Source: Saprospiraceae bacterium
GTDB taxonomy: Bacteria; Bacteroidota; Bacteroidia; Chitinophagales; Saprospiraceae
Assembly: GCA_016718505.1 (NCBI GenBank)
Contig: JADKDE010000003.1
Coordinates: 248,001 to 312,000, forward strand
Direction of reading: 5' to 3'
Length of the DNA stretch: 64,000 nt
The position numbers and the translations under genes were made by a program. The notes below the pieces were generated by a model that was not told the origin of the DNA, did not search any database, and saw only the letters and a program-made list of their open reading frames with translations. This document shows positions 27,653-37,349 of this stretch, one piece after another; position 1 is the stretch's first letter, and the number at the start of each line of letters is the position of its first letter.

Positions 27653-28110
27653 TGAAATTTATTGTTATAGACACTTGTATTGTCCTTCATATTTTACGGG
27701 GTAAAGAATTAGGAAAAAAATGTTTAAATATATTATCTAAATATGATGAAAATGTTTCTATCATTATCTCTGTCGTAACAAAAGCAGAATTAGAATCATT
27801 AAAAGTGCAACAAAAGTGGGGAGATGAGAGATGCCTTAAACTTAACACATTTCTCGACAATGTAACATGTATTGATATATCAAATTCTGATACTTCATTA
27901 TTAGATTCTTATGCAAAAATAGATGCCTTTTCCAAACGTAAGGGAACTGACTCTATGGGCAATCTTTTAAACGACTCAGCTAAAACAATTGGAAAAAATG
28001 ATTTATGGATTGGTGCTACTGCCCATACACTAAATGTTCCACTTATGACCGCAGATGGAGATTTTGATCATTTACAAAAAACATTCATTGAAATAATAAA
28101 AATTATTTGA
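27652..28110 (+). CDS. PIN-domain (VapC-like) ribonuclease toxin
   Basis: 152 residues with the PIN-fold acidic residues: Asp7 in IDTC, Glu46 in TKAELE, Asp117 in KNDLWIGATA and Asp135/Asp139 in TADGDFDHL. PIN toxins of the VapC group cleave tRNA or rRNA using Mg2+. The gene overlaps the end of the large partner gene, indicating translational coupling. It is AT-rich like its neighbours in this island. The specific RNA target cannot be read from sequence. The 170 bp after it hold no gene. Confidence 0.9.
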   Translation: MKFIVIDTCIVLHILRGKELGKKCLNILSKYDENVSIIISVVTKAELESLKVQQKWGDERCLKLNTFLDNVTCIDISNSDTSLLDSYAKIDAFSKRKGTDSMGNLLNDSAKTIGKNDLWIGATAHTLNVPLMTADGDFDHLQKTFIEIIKII

Positions 28111-28239
28111 CCAAATAATTATAACAGACAATTATACAACACATGGTTTGGTGACTTTGGAGTTGACGGATTTTAAATAGTGAAGTTTGATATCGTCCCA
28201 CCGATTGCCAAGCGCCCAATCGTTACCAGCAATAATATT

Positions 28240-28268
28240 TTGACTTTGGAAAAAAAATACTACTTTTG
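28240..28268 (+). promoter_or_regulatory. Bacteroidota promoter of fic
   Basis: TTG (28240-28242), 18-bp spacer, TACTTTTG (28261-28268). Placing transcription start near 28275 favours the ATG at 28291 over the one at 28279. Confidence 0.5.
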
Positions 28269-28290
28269 ATAATATCAAATGATAGTATCA

Positions 28291-29244
28291 ATGAAGCCAC
28301 CTTATGATATAACTTCGAAAATTTTAAAATTAATAAGTTCGATTTCAGAAAAAATCGGAGAAATAAATGCTAATTATCTAAGTAAGCAATCTCCGCAACT
28401 TCGCAAACAAAATAGGATCAGAACAATTTATTCTTCTTTACAAATTGAAGGCAATACTTTAACAGAAGAACAAATTACAGCGTTGATTGAAAACAAAAGG
28501 ATAATTGGTCCGGAAAAAGATGTATTAGAAGTTTTAAATGCCATTAAAGTCTATGATAAATTAAATGAATATAAATTTTCATCTGAAAAAAATTTTCTTA
28601 AAGCTCATTTCCAGTTAATGAATGGATTAATTGGAAGTGCTGGAAAATATAGAAAGCAAGGTGTTGGAATAGTCAAAGGATCAAAATTAGAACACGTAGC
28701 CCCGCCGCATGAAAATGTTCCATATTTAATGAAAAATTTATTTGAATATCTTAAAAACTCTGATGAATTAACATTAATAAAAAGCTGCGTATTTCATTAT
28801 GAAATGGAATTTATACATCCATTTTTAGATGGTAATGGAAGAATGGGAAGATTATGGCAAACGCTAATTTTACTAGCTGAATATCCAGTTTTTGAGTTCC
28901 TACCGTTCGAAACGTTAATCAGCCAAACACAAAGTGAATATTACAAATCATTAGCACTAAGTGATAAATCTGGAAAATCAACAATTTTCATTGAGTATAT
29001 GCTAGGAGTAATTGAAAAATCTTTGGAAAACTTACTTAATTACAACAACAGGGTTTTAAAAGATATTGATCGTTTAGAATATTTTTTAAACCTTGGGAAT
29101 AAGGATTTTAATCGGAAAGATTACATGAATATTTTTAAAGATTTGTCTTCAGCAACAGCGAGCAGAGATTTAAAAAAAGGAATTGAATTGAGAATGTTTG
29201 TACGTATTGGTAATCTCAACAAAACAAAATATATAGTAAAATAA
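28291..29244 (+). CDS. Fic-family protein (AMP-transferase type, class II)
   Basis: 317 residues from the ATG at 28291. The active-site loop HPFLDGNGRMGR is a canonical Fic motif (HPFxxGNGRxxR) for transferring AMP to target proteins. An N-terminal inhibitory helix with SSLQIEGN (S/TxxxE/GN) marks class II, self-inhibited Fic proteins. The C-terminus has a winged-helix-like tail with LSSATASRDLKKGIEL. It lies between two direct copies of the GCTGGTCGCAG repeat together with the PIN module. No separate antitoxin is needed for this class. Target unknown. Confidence 0.92.
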   Translation: MKPPYDITSKILKLISSISEKIGEINANYLSKQSPQLRKQNRIRTIYSSLQIEGNTLTEEQITALIENKRIIGPEKDVLEVLNAIKVYDKLNEYKFSSEKNFLKAHFQLMNGLIGSAGKYRKQGVGIVKGSKLEHVAPPHENVPYLMKNLFEYLKNSDELTLIKSCVFHYEMEFIHPFLDGNGRMGRLWQTLILLAEYPVFEFLPFETLISQTQSEYYKSLALSDKSGKSTIFIEYMLGVIEKSLENLLNYNNRVLKDIDRLEYFLNLGNKDFNRKDYMNIFKDLSSATASRDLKKGIELRMFVRIGNLNKTKYIVK

Positions 29245-29295
29245 TTGCAGCTGGTATCAGTCATTTGGCAAGATTGCGAATATTTGGTTAAACTT

Positions 29296-29400
29296 CCCCG
29301 CTGGTCGCAGTTTGCAACTGCAATCCAATATCATGCTGAATCATATTTTCAAACTAATCCTCCATAATGGAACTAGGCCTTAGTCTAGTGCTTGTGCTGT
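29296..29400 (+). repeat. GCTGGTCGCAGTTTGCAACTGC repeat, copy 2
   Basis: Second direct copy of the element at 26407, with CCCCGCTGGTCGCAGTTTGC and hairpin GCAGTT-TGC-AACTGC followed by AATCCAATA, and a decayed 3' half ending GCTTGTGC. Confidence 0.75.
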
Positions 29401-29492
29401 CAAAGGAGTTAGCAATAATTAGAGAATTCCCATAAAACCTATAATATTATGTTTATATTGTAGTATATTTACTTCAGGAAACGATATGAATA

Positions 29493-29729
29493 ATGACAGC
29501 GATTGAGTTAAAACAAATATTAATTCATAGAATAGCAGAAATCAATGATGAATCATTTTTGAAGGCTATAAAAACTATTTTGGATTCAAAAATTCAACTC
29601 AATACTATGAAATTAACTAAAGCTCAAATTACTGAAATTAATGAATCCAAAAACCAAATAGACAAAGGACTATTTATTGAACAATCTGAATTAGATAAAG
29701 AATTCAACAAATGGGCAAGCCTAAAATAA
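29493..29729 (+). CDS. putative antitoxin of a ParE-type pair
   Basis: 78 residues, mostly helical, with an N-terminal IELKQILIHRIAEIND segment as found in small Bacteroidota antitoxins paired with RelE/ParE toxins, and a C-terminal helix ending KEFNKWASLK. It overlaps the toxin gene by 19 bp. Identity rests mainly on position and size. The upstream TATATTTA near 29463 is a weak -7 candidate. Confidence 0.75.
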   Translation: MTAIELKQILIHRIAEINDESFLKAIKTILDSKIQLNTMKLTKAQITEINESKNQIDKGLFIEQSELDKEFNKWASLK

Positions 29730-30010
29730 TTTGGTCTCACAAAGCTCAAATTAAACTTTTTGAAATTCTCGAATATTATACTCAACGGAATAAAAGCAAA
29801 GTATATTCAATTAAACTATACAATAAATTTACGAAAGAACTTTCATTACTTCATTTCCAACCTGAAATAGGAATAAAAACAGAAATCGAACCTGTTCGTG
29901 GATTGATTGTCGATGAGTATATCCTATTTTATGAAATAACTACGTCGCAAATAATTGTGCATACAATATGGGATTGCAGGCAGAATCCTAATGACCTTAT
30001 AATTAAATAA
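29711..30010 (+). CDS. RelE/ParE-superfamily toxin
   Basis: 99 residues. The plasmid-stabilisation fold is recognisable: IIWSHKAQIKLFEILEYYTQRN, the ELSLLHFQPEIGIKTE segment, RGLIVDEYILFYEI and the final strand IIVHTIWDCRQNP with the conserved DCRQNP signature of ParE-like toxins. It overlaps its antitoxin gene, so expression is coupled. ParE members poison gyrase while RelE members cleave mRNA; DCRQNP favours ParE-like (inference). Confidence 0.88.
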   Translation: MGKPKIIWSHKAQIKLFEILEYYTQRNKSKVYSIKLYNKFTKELSLLHFQPEIGIKTEIEPVRGLIVDEYILFYEITTSQIIVHTIWDCRQNPNDLIIK

Positions 30011-30200
30011 ATCCAACTATTGCTAACAACGAGTCAAAAGCAATAGCGGTCGTAACATAAAGTTTGGGTGTCGGCTCACTTCTGATTCTTATATGTTCAC
30101 GAATACAGAAACAAACAAAATTCCGCAACTGCTCTTACATAAACCGTCAGAATGTAATTACAATCTTCTATTAGGCACGGAATTATTGTTTAAATATTAC

Positions 30201-30208
30201 TATATTTG
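30201..30208 (+). promoter_or_regulatory. Bacteroidota -7 promoter element
   Basis: TATATTTG, 34 bp before the ATG at 30243. The preceding stretch (30011-30200) holds GCTAACAACGAGTC and AGCAATAGCGG words reminiscent of cassette-junction sequences in Bacteroidota. Confidence 0.45.
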
Positions 30209-30242
30209 CAATATAATTCAAATACCTAAAATAATAATACAC

Positions 30243-31022
30243 ATGAAATATCTACTCGTCTTATTTGTTTTATTTTGTAGTGGCACTGTTTTTTCTCAAC
30301 AATTGGTGCTATTTGCTGATAGCTTGGAGCAAAAAGGTGAAGTTCATAAAATAAAGAATAATGTCTTTATGAATTCCAATAAAAATGGGCGGCCTTTAGG
30401 AAATATTTTGGTAAAAAACTATAAAAAGCAAACAAAAGATTTCAATCTAAGAGACAAAAATAATACAGAAATATTTAGAAATGCCTCATTGCTTTCTTGG
30501 TTTTTAAAGGGAGAGGAACACATAGAGCATCATCTCACAGAAGAGTATTTTTCTTACGATGTTCACAAAAATGAAAAATTCATTTCAAAAGTTGCAAGCA
30601 AAAGATATTCACAGAAAGAATCGAGAGTATTAAATACTGAAAAGCATGGCACATTTACTGATTGGAACGATGGTACTTCCTTTATCAATACCGATATCTT
30701 TATTGGTGAAGAACTAAAACCTTGTCAATTTGACTGGACAATTCAAAACAATAGCAATACCAACATTGAAGGCACGGCACTCTTTGGGAATGATACGTTA
30801 CAAATACGTATTACCCGAAAAGCTAAAAAATATAAGGTTTTTGGTTTAGAAATAGTAAAAAGCAATAGGGTGATCGCAGGAGTGCAATTAAGAGGCCCAA
30901 CCTATTTTCTTGTTGCTAATGGATTGGACAAAGAACTTGAAGCGCTCGTATATGCGATGCTTTCAACGATCTATATCACAGCAGAAAATTCAAATCCAAA
31001 CTTTTCTGTACAATTTAACTAA
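30243..31022 (+). CDS. secreted protein of unknown function
   Basis: 259 residues from the ATG at 30243. It starts with a good signal peptide (YLLVLFVLFCSGTVFSQ). I do not recognise the family. The middle is charged and lysine-rich; the last ~90 residues (GTALFGNDTLQIRITRKAKKY ... LVANGLDKELEALVYAMLST) look like a compact beta domain closing with a helix, faintly reminiscent of tubby-like/LURP-one folds (weak inference). The frame opens back to 30093, but signal peptide and -7 element fix the start. It is AT-rich, like the rest of the island. Confidence 0.6.
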   Translation: MKYLLVLFVLFCSGTVFSQQLVLFADSLEQKGEVHKIKNNVFMNSNKNGRPLGNILVKNYKKQTKDFNLRDKNNTEIFRNASLLSWFLKGEEHIEHHLTEEYFSYDVHKNEKFISKVASKRYSQKESRVLNTEKHGTFTDWNDGTSFINTDIFIGEELKPCQFDWTIQNNSNTNIEGTALFGNDTLQIRITRKAKKYKVFGLEIVKSNRVIAGVQLRGPTYFLVANGLDKELEALVYAMLSTIYITAENSNPNFSVQFN

Positions 31023-31113
31023 AAGTCTGACTGGCACTGGAATAACTTTATTCTGCAAGGCGTATCCCACGTCGTTGTCTGATTAAAGCCATTTACGCAC
31101 CGCGCTGCGATTC

Positions 31114-31743
31114 TTATAGCATCTCAAGTTGATTTTGAAATTCATTCAAATATTTTCCTAAATGTAAACCATCAACCAATCCATGATGTGCTTCTACCGA
31201 AACTGGAAGATATTTTCTTTTATCCCTAACGTAAAATTTTCCGAATGTTATTTTTGGAACCGATTCAGTTTTGTCAAAATTTGTAGGGTGCAAAAGCCCT
31301 GTAAATGAATTCCATGGGATGGTTGAGTGCCTAATTAAATCTTTCTTAATGTTGTCGCCATGCAATCTTAAACCCGTAGAATTGAGAACCTCGTAGATTT
31401 GGTTTTGCAATTCATTATTAAAACTTTCAAAATCACTAAAAAAATTGACATAGGCAAAACCAAATGTTCCATCAGGTCTCCCGATAGTTGCTCCAGCATT
31501 TATCTTTTCAAACGATGCAATCTGGTGATCAACTATTCTTAGTTTCAATTCTTCTACTGAATTCACTGCAATCATTGACTTGTGGAGATAATGAGCAAAA
31601 AAGGAATGTCCATTTTCCTTTGCATTCTCATATGCCTTTGTACAATCAACTTCCGTAGTTATTCCAAAATATGGGCTAGCCATACTAGAAAAAAATTCAA
31701 AATGCTCTTTTCTATTCCAACTTTTGATGTCGATTATTTTCAT
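31114..31743 (-). CDS. chloramphenicol acetyltransferase-like protein
   Basis: 209 residues of the CAT trimer fold. The catalytic motif HHGLVDGLH (HHxxxDGxH) lies near the C-terminus, with VPKITFGKFY and GRPDGTFGFAYV also matching the family, and the N-terminal SWNRKEHFEFF as in type-A enzymes. It acetylates a small hydroxylated acceptor using acetyl-CoA. Real chloramphenicol resistance cannot be inferred: Bacteroidota chromosomes carry many CAT-like acyltransferases. An ATG at 31743 is preferred over the adjacent TTG at 31746. Confidence 0.88.
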   Translation of the reverse strand: MKIIDIKSWNRKEHFEFFSSMASPYFGITTEVDCTKAYENAKENGHSFFAHYLHKSMIAVNSVEELKLRIVDHQIASFEKINAGATIGRPDGTFGFAYVNFFSDFESFNNELQNQIYEVLNSTGLRLHGDNIKKDLIRHSTIPWNSFTGLLHPTNFDKTESVPKITFGKFYVRDKRKYLPVSVEAHHGLVDGLHLGKYLNEFQNQLEML

Positions 31744-31828
31744 CAATATTTCAATTTTAGTCTAGGATTTTTAGATTTATCAACAATAGTCAGTACCAAT
31801 AAAGCAGACCAGCTTATTATTTCACCAG

Positions 31829-31836
31829 CAAAGTTA
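31829..31836 (-). promoter_or_regulatory. Bacteroidota -7 promoter element
   Basis: Minus-strand TAACTTTG, about 86 bp before the CAT-like start codon. No clear -33 element. Confidence 0.4.
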
Positions 31837-31858
31837 TCCCATGATTTCTCTTGTTAGG

Positions 31859-32074
31859 TTATTTATTTGTCAATAAGTCAAATAATTTTTCGTTGATATA
31901 ATAGTTTCCTGTCCCAAGTTTTTCTTTTCGCAACATTGTATCTTCTACCAATTTATTCAAATAATTGGCTGCGGTTAATCTCGAAACGCCCAAATCATTC
32001 ACAACAAATTCAATCTTTGTATAGAAATTCCCAAAATCTATACATATAAATCCAATATGTATAAAATATCCCAA
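31859..32074 (-). pseudogene. C-terminal remnant of a Fic-family protein
   Basis: Residues VVNDLGVSRLTAANYLNKLV ... KLGTGNYYINEKLFDLLTN match the winged-helix C-terminus of a Bacteroidota Fic-protein subgroup, but no Fic domain lies upstream. The preceding codons run into AT-rich sequence with repeated words (TTTTGGGAATTTC, TTTTGGGATATTTT). Best read as a truncated leftover; a free-standing small winged-helix protein is possible but less likely. Confidence 0.55.
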
Positions 32075-32184
32075 AACATATACATTAAGCCATTACAGTA
32101 TCAGCATCTAAGATTTTGGACAATCCGACCAACGAAATGAAATCGACAACTTTCGAAAGGTCATCCTAGTAAGTTGTCTGGCAA

Positions 32185-32397
32185 TTATTCAGCGTTACTT
32201 TTATACTCCAAAATGTCGCTGGGTTGGCAGTCGAGAGCTTTACATATAGCCTCCAAAGTGCTAAATCGAATTGCTTTTGCCTTACCTGTCTTCAATATTG
32301 AAAGGTTAGACAAAGTCAAATCAACTCTTTCTGAAAGTTCATTGAGCGAGATTTTACGCTTTGCCATCATCACGTCTAAATTTACTATGATCGGCAT
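32185..32397 (-). CDS. helix-turn-helix transcriptional regulator (YozG-like)
   Basis: 70 residues forming one XRE-type domain: LDVMMAKRKISLNELSERVDLTLSNLSILKTGKAKAIRF and LEAICKALDCQPSDILEY. This small regulator is typically encoded right after a DUF2975 membrane protein, as here (3 bp between genes). It probably regulates the pair; ligand unknown. Confidence 0.92.
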   Translation of the reverse strand: MPIIVNLDVMMAKRKISLNELSERVDLTLSNLSILKTGKAKAIRFSTLEAICKALDCQPSDILEYKSNAE

Positions 32398-32400
32398 AAT

Positions 32401-32937
32401 TTATACAGTTAAATCGTTTTCATTCTGAATTTCAAGTCCTTTTTTAAAAATAATAGCAATTATATAAATTACTCCCGCCATTAGGATAAATCCCTGACTC
32501 TCTTCCCAAAAATGATTTAAACTGCTTACATCAATATCATAAAGCATCAATCGCTTGACGGATTGTCTAGCAATAAAGCTTACTACACCAATGGAAAAGG
32601 TGTAATAACTAATTTGAAAAATTTGGTCTGAGACAAATTTGCTAAAAGGTCTTGTCAAATCTATCTTAGTGACTAATTTTATGACTTCATAAAATAATAT
32701 AACTTTTAATAAGGGTACACAAAGCATAAAAGAGCATGTAAGGAAATAAGCTATTTTACTCCTTTGATACAATTCACTCAAATCTAAACCTTGATAGAGA
32801 TTTTTCATCACATTAGGATTGATTAGACCGAGCGCAAAATTGAAAATTAGAGCTCCTGCTTCAATACATAAACCAACGAAGATTACCCAAGCCATAATTT
32901 GTAAGAATGTAAATACAAAGCTGTTTGTTTTTGTCAT
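32401..32937 (-). CDS. DUF2975 membrane protein
   Basis: 178 residues with four predicted membrane helices (IMAWVIFVGLCIEAGALIF; FLTCSFMLCVPLLKVILFY; YYTFSIGVVSFIA; FILMAGVIYIIAIIF). The conserved middle VTKIDLTRPFSKFVSDQIF fits the DUF2975 family. Always paired with a YozG-like regulator. Function unknown; a membrane sensor for the regulator is plausible (inference). Confidence 0.9.
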   Translation of the reverse strand: MTKTNSFVFTFLQIMAWVIFVGLCIEAGALIFNFALGLINPNVMKNLYQGLDLSELYQRSKIAYFLTCSFMLCVPLLKVILFYEVIKLVTKIDLTRPFSKFVSDQIFQISYYTFSIGVVSFIARQSVKRLMLYDIDVSSLNHFWEESQGFILMAGVIYIIAIIFKKGLEIQNENDLTV

Positions 32938-33082
32938 AACAATGAAATTTTAATTATCTCGCAAATATAATAATTATTTATTGTTATTCAATATTTATTT
33001 TATTTTTTTCATTTATTTTTTATTGTTTTAAATTTGAAATTTTATGGTATAAATATATTTTAACAAAGATACTCTCGCCAGG

Positions 33083-33125
33083 TGTAGGCTATTGCATGCT
33101 GGCGCAAGTTTTCAAACTTGTGCCG
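33083..33125 (+). repeat. GGCGCAAGTTT hairpin element
   Basis: Contains the near-perfect hairpin GGCGCAAGTTT-TC-AAACTTGTGCC preceded by GTGTAGGCTATTGCATGCT. It resembles the 3' half of the element at 26407. A related hairpin CGTAGGC-TGT-GCCTACG followed by CAAATTTTCAATTTG occurs at 34836-34880. Confidence 0.6.
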
Positions 33126-33144
33126 AGAAAAAAATCATCTCCTC

Positions 33145-34651
33145 CTACTGCTTTACCACTTTGTCCCAAGCCAGTACTCGGCCATACTGAACGATGCGAA
33201 CAGCATAGATGCCAGGCAGCCAGTCTCGGGTCGAGAGGCTCGTCCGATTCTGATACGAATCCAAGGACTGTCGCACCATGAGTCGCCCCTGCATATCCCA
33301 CACCTCCGCTACGCTGTGCTGGTAGTCACCCCGCAGGTCATAGCCTATCTGGAGCTCATCGCTGACGGGATTGGGGCTGAGGGAGAGGGGGATCTCACCT
33401 TCGGTGTCCGTGCTAACTACAGGCAGGGTGTCGCAAGGACTTCCCTTCAATGGACCAAGGCGATAGTTGGGATAATTGGGAACGCCAAAATTATTGTGTA
33501 CAGGTAGCTTTAAGGAATGTTGCTTAAAGTTGCATCCTATGCCACGGATATTGGGATCATTGATTATGTGTAAGGATCTGACTGCGTTGTTTGCGCTCAT
33601 GTATATTTTGCCGTCAGGAGCATTTTGGAGCATAAAAAAAGTAGTATGGAATGGGTCTATATTTCCATCAAAGGTGTCAAGCTCCATCCGTGTAGGTTGG
33701 AATTGTTCTAGACTCATATCATATTGCATAAGTTTTGTACCTAGTGATAGATACAGTAATTTGCTATCGGGTGAAAACGCAACCCCACAAGCTGGGTAAA
33801 GACCCTGATAAATATCTTGACCTCTCCACGTCAACTCACCACTACAACGGTCAAAATAATAGACGTCTAAATATACCGTAAAATTAGGGCTTAGCCCATA
33901 GAAAGAGCAGGAAGCGTAAATTGATCCATCTTGTGAAAAAGTACTTTGTCCTGTATTGATGAATGTTCTAATCCCAGTAGATAACAAATCTGATTCAAAA
34001 ACAGAGTCTTTAGCTATCAATAACCTTCTAAATTTTGAAGGTGCTATTTCTTTAGCGGAGAGTACCCACCAATCCCTACCATTGCCATGTTTAACTGCGC
34101 AGAGCTGTCCATTATTTAACGTGTCAACGATTATTTTTTTTCCTTAACCGTTACAAGACCAACACCATTATTTGCAACCATATCAACTTCTGTCAGCCTC
34201 AAATCAAGTGGCGACATATATAATACATTCAAACGACTAAGAATATTAGTACACTCATGAAAGATGAGGTATTTGTTTTTATGGTTTGGTTTGGAAGCAC
34301 AACTAATTTTTGAGGGGTATCAAAATATGCCAATTCACCATGGGTAAGGCTATCCGTCCCAGCCATATTCTGATGCAATTTATTGTATAGAAATAGCCCA
34401 TCTGTATAGAACTGTAAAGCCCCCTCTTCATTACACATGGCTATATTAGTAAAGTCGGTGTCAGCTCTGCCCATTGGTTCCTTTTGAAAAGTGCTCGTGT
34501 CCAAGGGAAATTGGAGAAAGGCATTCCCATATTCTGGGTGGGTATTTCTGCCTCCATATCCTATTAGCCAAATATTATCGTGCTTTTGCGAGAGGCAAGG
34601 TGCTGTAAAACAAATGTGTAGAATTAGAATATACCAAAAGTTTTTAACCAT
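33145..34651 (-). pseudogene. T9SS-secreted protein with propeller-like body, two frameshifts
   Basis: One gene in three frames. From the ATG at 34651 it has a signal peptide (FWYILILHICFTAPCLSQ) and KHDNIWLIGYGG; the frame breaks near 34283 and continues as HKNKYLIFHECTNILSRLNV; it breaks again at an eight-base A run (about 34133-34140) and continues KIIVDTLNNGQLCAVKHGNG into the long C-terminal frame. That frame has FSPDSKLLYLS-type repeats and ends in a T9SS type A sorting domain (LSLSPNPVSDELQI ... GIYAVRIV). Each break is one base. Restored length would be about 500 residues. Confidence 0.8.
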
Positions 34652-34974
34652 GCAATATGATATTTTGAAAAAGAATGCAGTCAAACATAACAATTGAGTA
34701 AAATTTCATGATTCTAAAGGTTTAACTTGATGGATATACGAAATTCTGAATTTCAATCCAAAGATTGTATAAATATAATAACAATCTCGCAATGAACTAC
34801 ACAAATTATCGTTTGTTTTCACCTTTTACGCTAGGCGTAGGCTGTGCCTACGACTTACTATTGCCAAATTTTCAATTTGAAACTAAATCGAATCATTGTC
34901 AAGCTATGATTTAACCGCCACGAGAATGCAACCTACACCGAACGTTTAATCCAATACCAAATCCGCCCCTCCCC

Positions 34975-35079
34975 GCGCGCGTCAGCGACCGTAACGGCCT
35001 GTGCAGCAGGGTCACGAAGTGACGGAACCCGTGAAGGCCGCGACCCGAACTCCCATTCTTGGCGAGGAGGGTGACGCCC
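34975..35079 (-). repeat. structured intergenic element, copy D
   Basis: On the minus strand it runs GGGCGTCACCC ... GGGTCGCGGCC ... CGTTACGGTCGCTGACGCG. Hairpins GTCAC-GAA-GTGAC and CCG-TAA-CGG are visible. It lies in the ~600-bp gap before the subtilase gene; the rest of the gap is AT-rich, apart from the hairpin CGTAGGC-TGT-GCCTACG at 34836-34852. Confidence 0.7.
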
Positions 35080-35263
35080 AAAAAATAAATAAACCAGGGC
35101 AGCAAACTATCATGGGTTTATTCAGAAAGTCGTCATTTTAAGAGAAAATAGAGTCATTTGCTCCAATTTTTCAGTTTTTTTTGCTCACTAAATACAAAAT
35201 GTCCATATCTTGTATCTTCCATATTTGGAATATTAAGATGTGCTTATATAATTATCTTTTTTT

Positions 35264-37325
35264 ATGAAAAATTGCTTTATACTATTTGGTTTAATTTTCT
35301 TTTTGCAATCGTTGGCTGCAAAGCCCTACCTGTCATTCTAAAATCGAAACAAAACTTAACAGCATAACAGACCTCAACACTCCCGTAGATGTGCTCGTAA
35401 TCCTCAACGAGCAAGCGGATCTTAGCGAGGCCTCCTCCATGAAATCAAAGCCAGAAAAAACTTGGTTTGTTTATAATACATTACAAAAAACTGCGGAGAG
35501 AACGCAGGAGAGACTCCGAGGATTTTTGAAAAATGAGGGTGTTTATTACAATTCTCTTTTCATCATCAACGCCATTCATGTCAAGGCGACTGCCAAGATT
35601 TTGTGTCAAATCGCAGAGATGCCCGAGGTAAAATTCATCGCGAACAATCCAAGTTTTTACAATGGTTTAAATCCTTTACAAATGGAAACTCTAGGGACTC
35701 CCATCGATTTGCGAGCTGGGGGTGTAACTTGGGGGATAGCTAAAATAGGTGCAGATCAGGTTTGGGCTCTTGGTTATAAAGGACAAGATGTCGTCATCGG
35801 TGGGCAAGATACAGGTTATCAATGGGACGTGGCGCCTAATAAATCCAAATATCGCGGATACGATGCAGGAACCGACCTCGCAGATCACAATTACAATTGG
35901 CACGATGCCATCCACATTGTCGATACACACAATACAGGCACCAATCCTTGCGGTCTTGATCTTTCAGTCCCCTGCGATGACAATGCTCACGGTACTCATA
36001 CCATGGGTACCATGATAGGTGGTGGCGATGAAAATACAGATTCAATCGGCGTAGCTCCTTCAGCCAAGTGGATAGGCTGCCGAAACATGGAGCGTGGTTG
36101 GGGCACGCCTGTAACGTATATCGAATGTTTCCAATGGTTTTTAGCACCGACCGACTTATCCAATAGCAATCCAGACATTATGTTAGCTCCTGATGTAATA
36201 AACAACTCTTGGGGATGTCCAACATCCGAAGGCTGCAATACAACGGCTATTGCTTGGATGGAGACCGTGGTTAGCAATGTCCGTGCAGCTGGAATAGTTC
36301 CCGTGGTATCTGCGGGTAATAGTGGACCCAACTGCAGTACAGTTACAGATCCAGCGGCCATCTATGCCCAAAGTTTTACCATTGGAGCCAGCAGTTCCAC
36401 CGATGCCATCGCATCGTTTAGTTCAAGAGGGCCAGTAGCCACAGACGGCAGCGGAAGGCTTAAGCCAGACGTTGTAGCTCCAGGAGTCGGCGTAAAATCC
36501 GTGGTTCCAGGAGGTACTTTTGCCTCGTGGAATGGAACGAGTATGGCAGGGCCGCACGTAGCTGGAGTAGTAGCCTTGATGATTAGTGCAAATCCAGCTT
36601 TGGCAGGCAATGTGGACACAATAACTGCTATACTCAAAGAAACTGCCATTACGCTAACTTCAGCACAATCCTGTGGCATATTCAGTGGCTCTGAGGTGCC
36701 CAATGCCGTATTCGGATACGGTCGTATCGATGCGTTGGCCGCTGTCAATAGAGCGCTGACGACTGTACTTGATATTAATTTGATCAATTTCAAGGTTTAT
36801 AAAAAATCTGATTTCGTAGAGATCGAATGGAAGGTTGAAAATCAAGATGGCGTAGTGGATTATACCATCCAAAGGAGTTCAAATGGCTATGTTTTTGAAG
36901 ACATCAAAGCCGTGGATGTGGATATGAATTTCGGACTGGCCACGTCGTACAACAAGCAAGACAAACCTCTAAATGCGGGCAAATATTATTATCGATTAAA
37001 GACAAAATATCAGGGAGGCAAGGTTGATTTTAGCAAAATGATATCTGTTGATTTTGGCGCTAAAAATGCCCTTTTTCAACTATTTCCAAATCCATTCAAA
37101 GATGCCATAGCGATCAAATTGAATAACACAAATTCTTATTATTATGATCTAAAATTGATAGATTTGGCGGGCAAAATTCTAGTGTCTCAAAGGATATATA
37201 CAGACCCACAAGAAACTTCAATTTCTCTAACTGGCCTTCGTAATATTCCAGTTGGTGTCTATACTCTGAAGATCCAAAATTCATTGGAGTCACAAGCCGT
37301 TAAGTGCATTAAGATTATTGATTAA
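35264..37325 (+). CDS. S8-family subtilisin-like protease, T9SS cargo, frameshifted at the N-terminus
   Basis: The long frame from 35391 lacks a signal, but an ATG at 35264 codes a clean signal peptide (KNCFILFGLIFFLQSLAAKP) whose frame stops at TCATTCTAA; removing one C from CCC at 35324-35326 joins it to HSKIETKLNSITDL and the rest. Then come an I9-like propeptide (DVLVILNEQADLSEA), and the triad Asp in VVIGGQDTGYQ, His in DNAHGTHTMG and Ser in GTSMAGPHVAG. After the catalytic domain come a beta-sandwich (VEIEWKVENQDGVVDYTIQR) and a T9SS sorting domain (QLFPNPFKDAIAI). An extracellular protease, about 686 residues when restored. Confidence 0.88.
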
Positions 37326-37349
37326 TTTTTTTTTCTAAACCCCAATACT

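Noticed and set aside
31114..31743. Acquired chloramphenicol resistance gene
   Set aside because: The fold and catalytic motif are CAT-like, but many chromosomal Bacteroidota acetyltransferases share them; resistance is not shown by sequence.
34911..35105. Small ORF in the GC-rich element before the subtilase
   Set aside because: It lies inside a hairpin-rich repeat also found elsewhere without a conserved frame.
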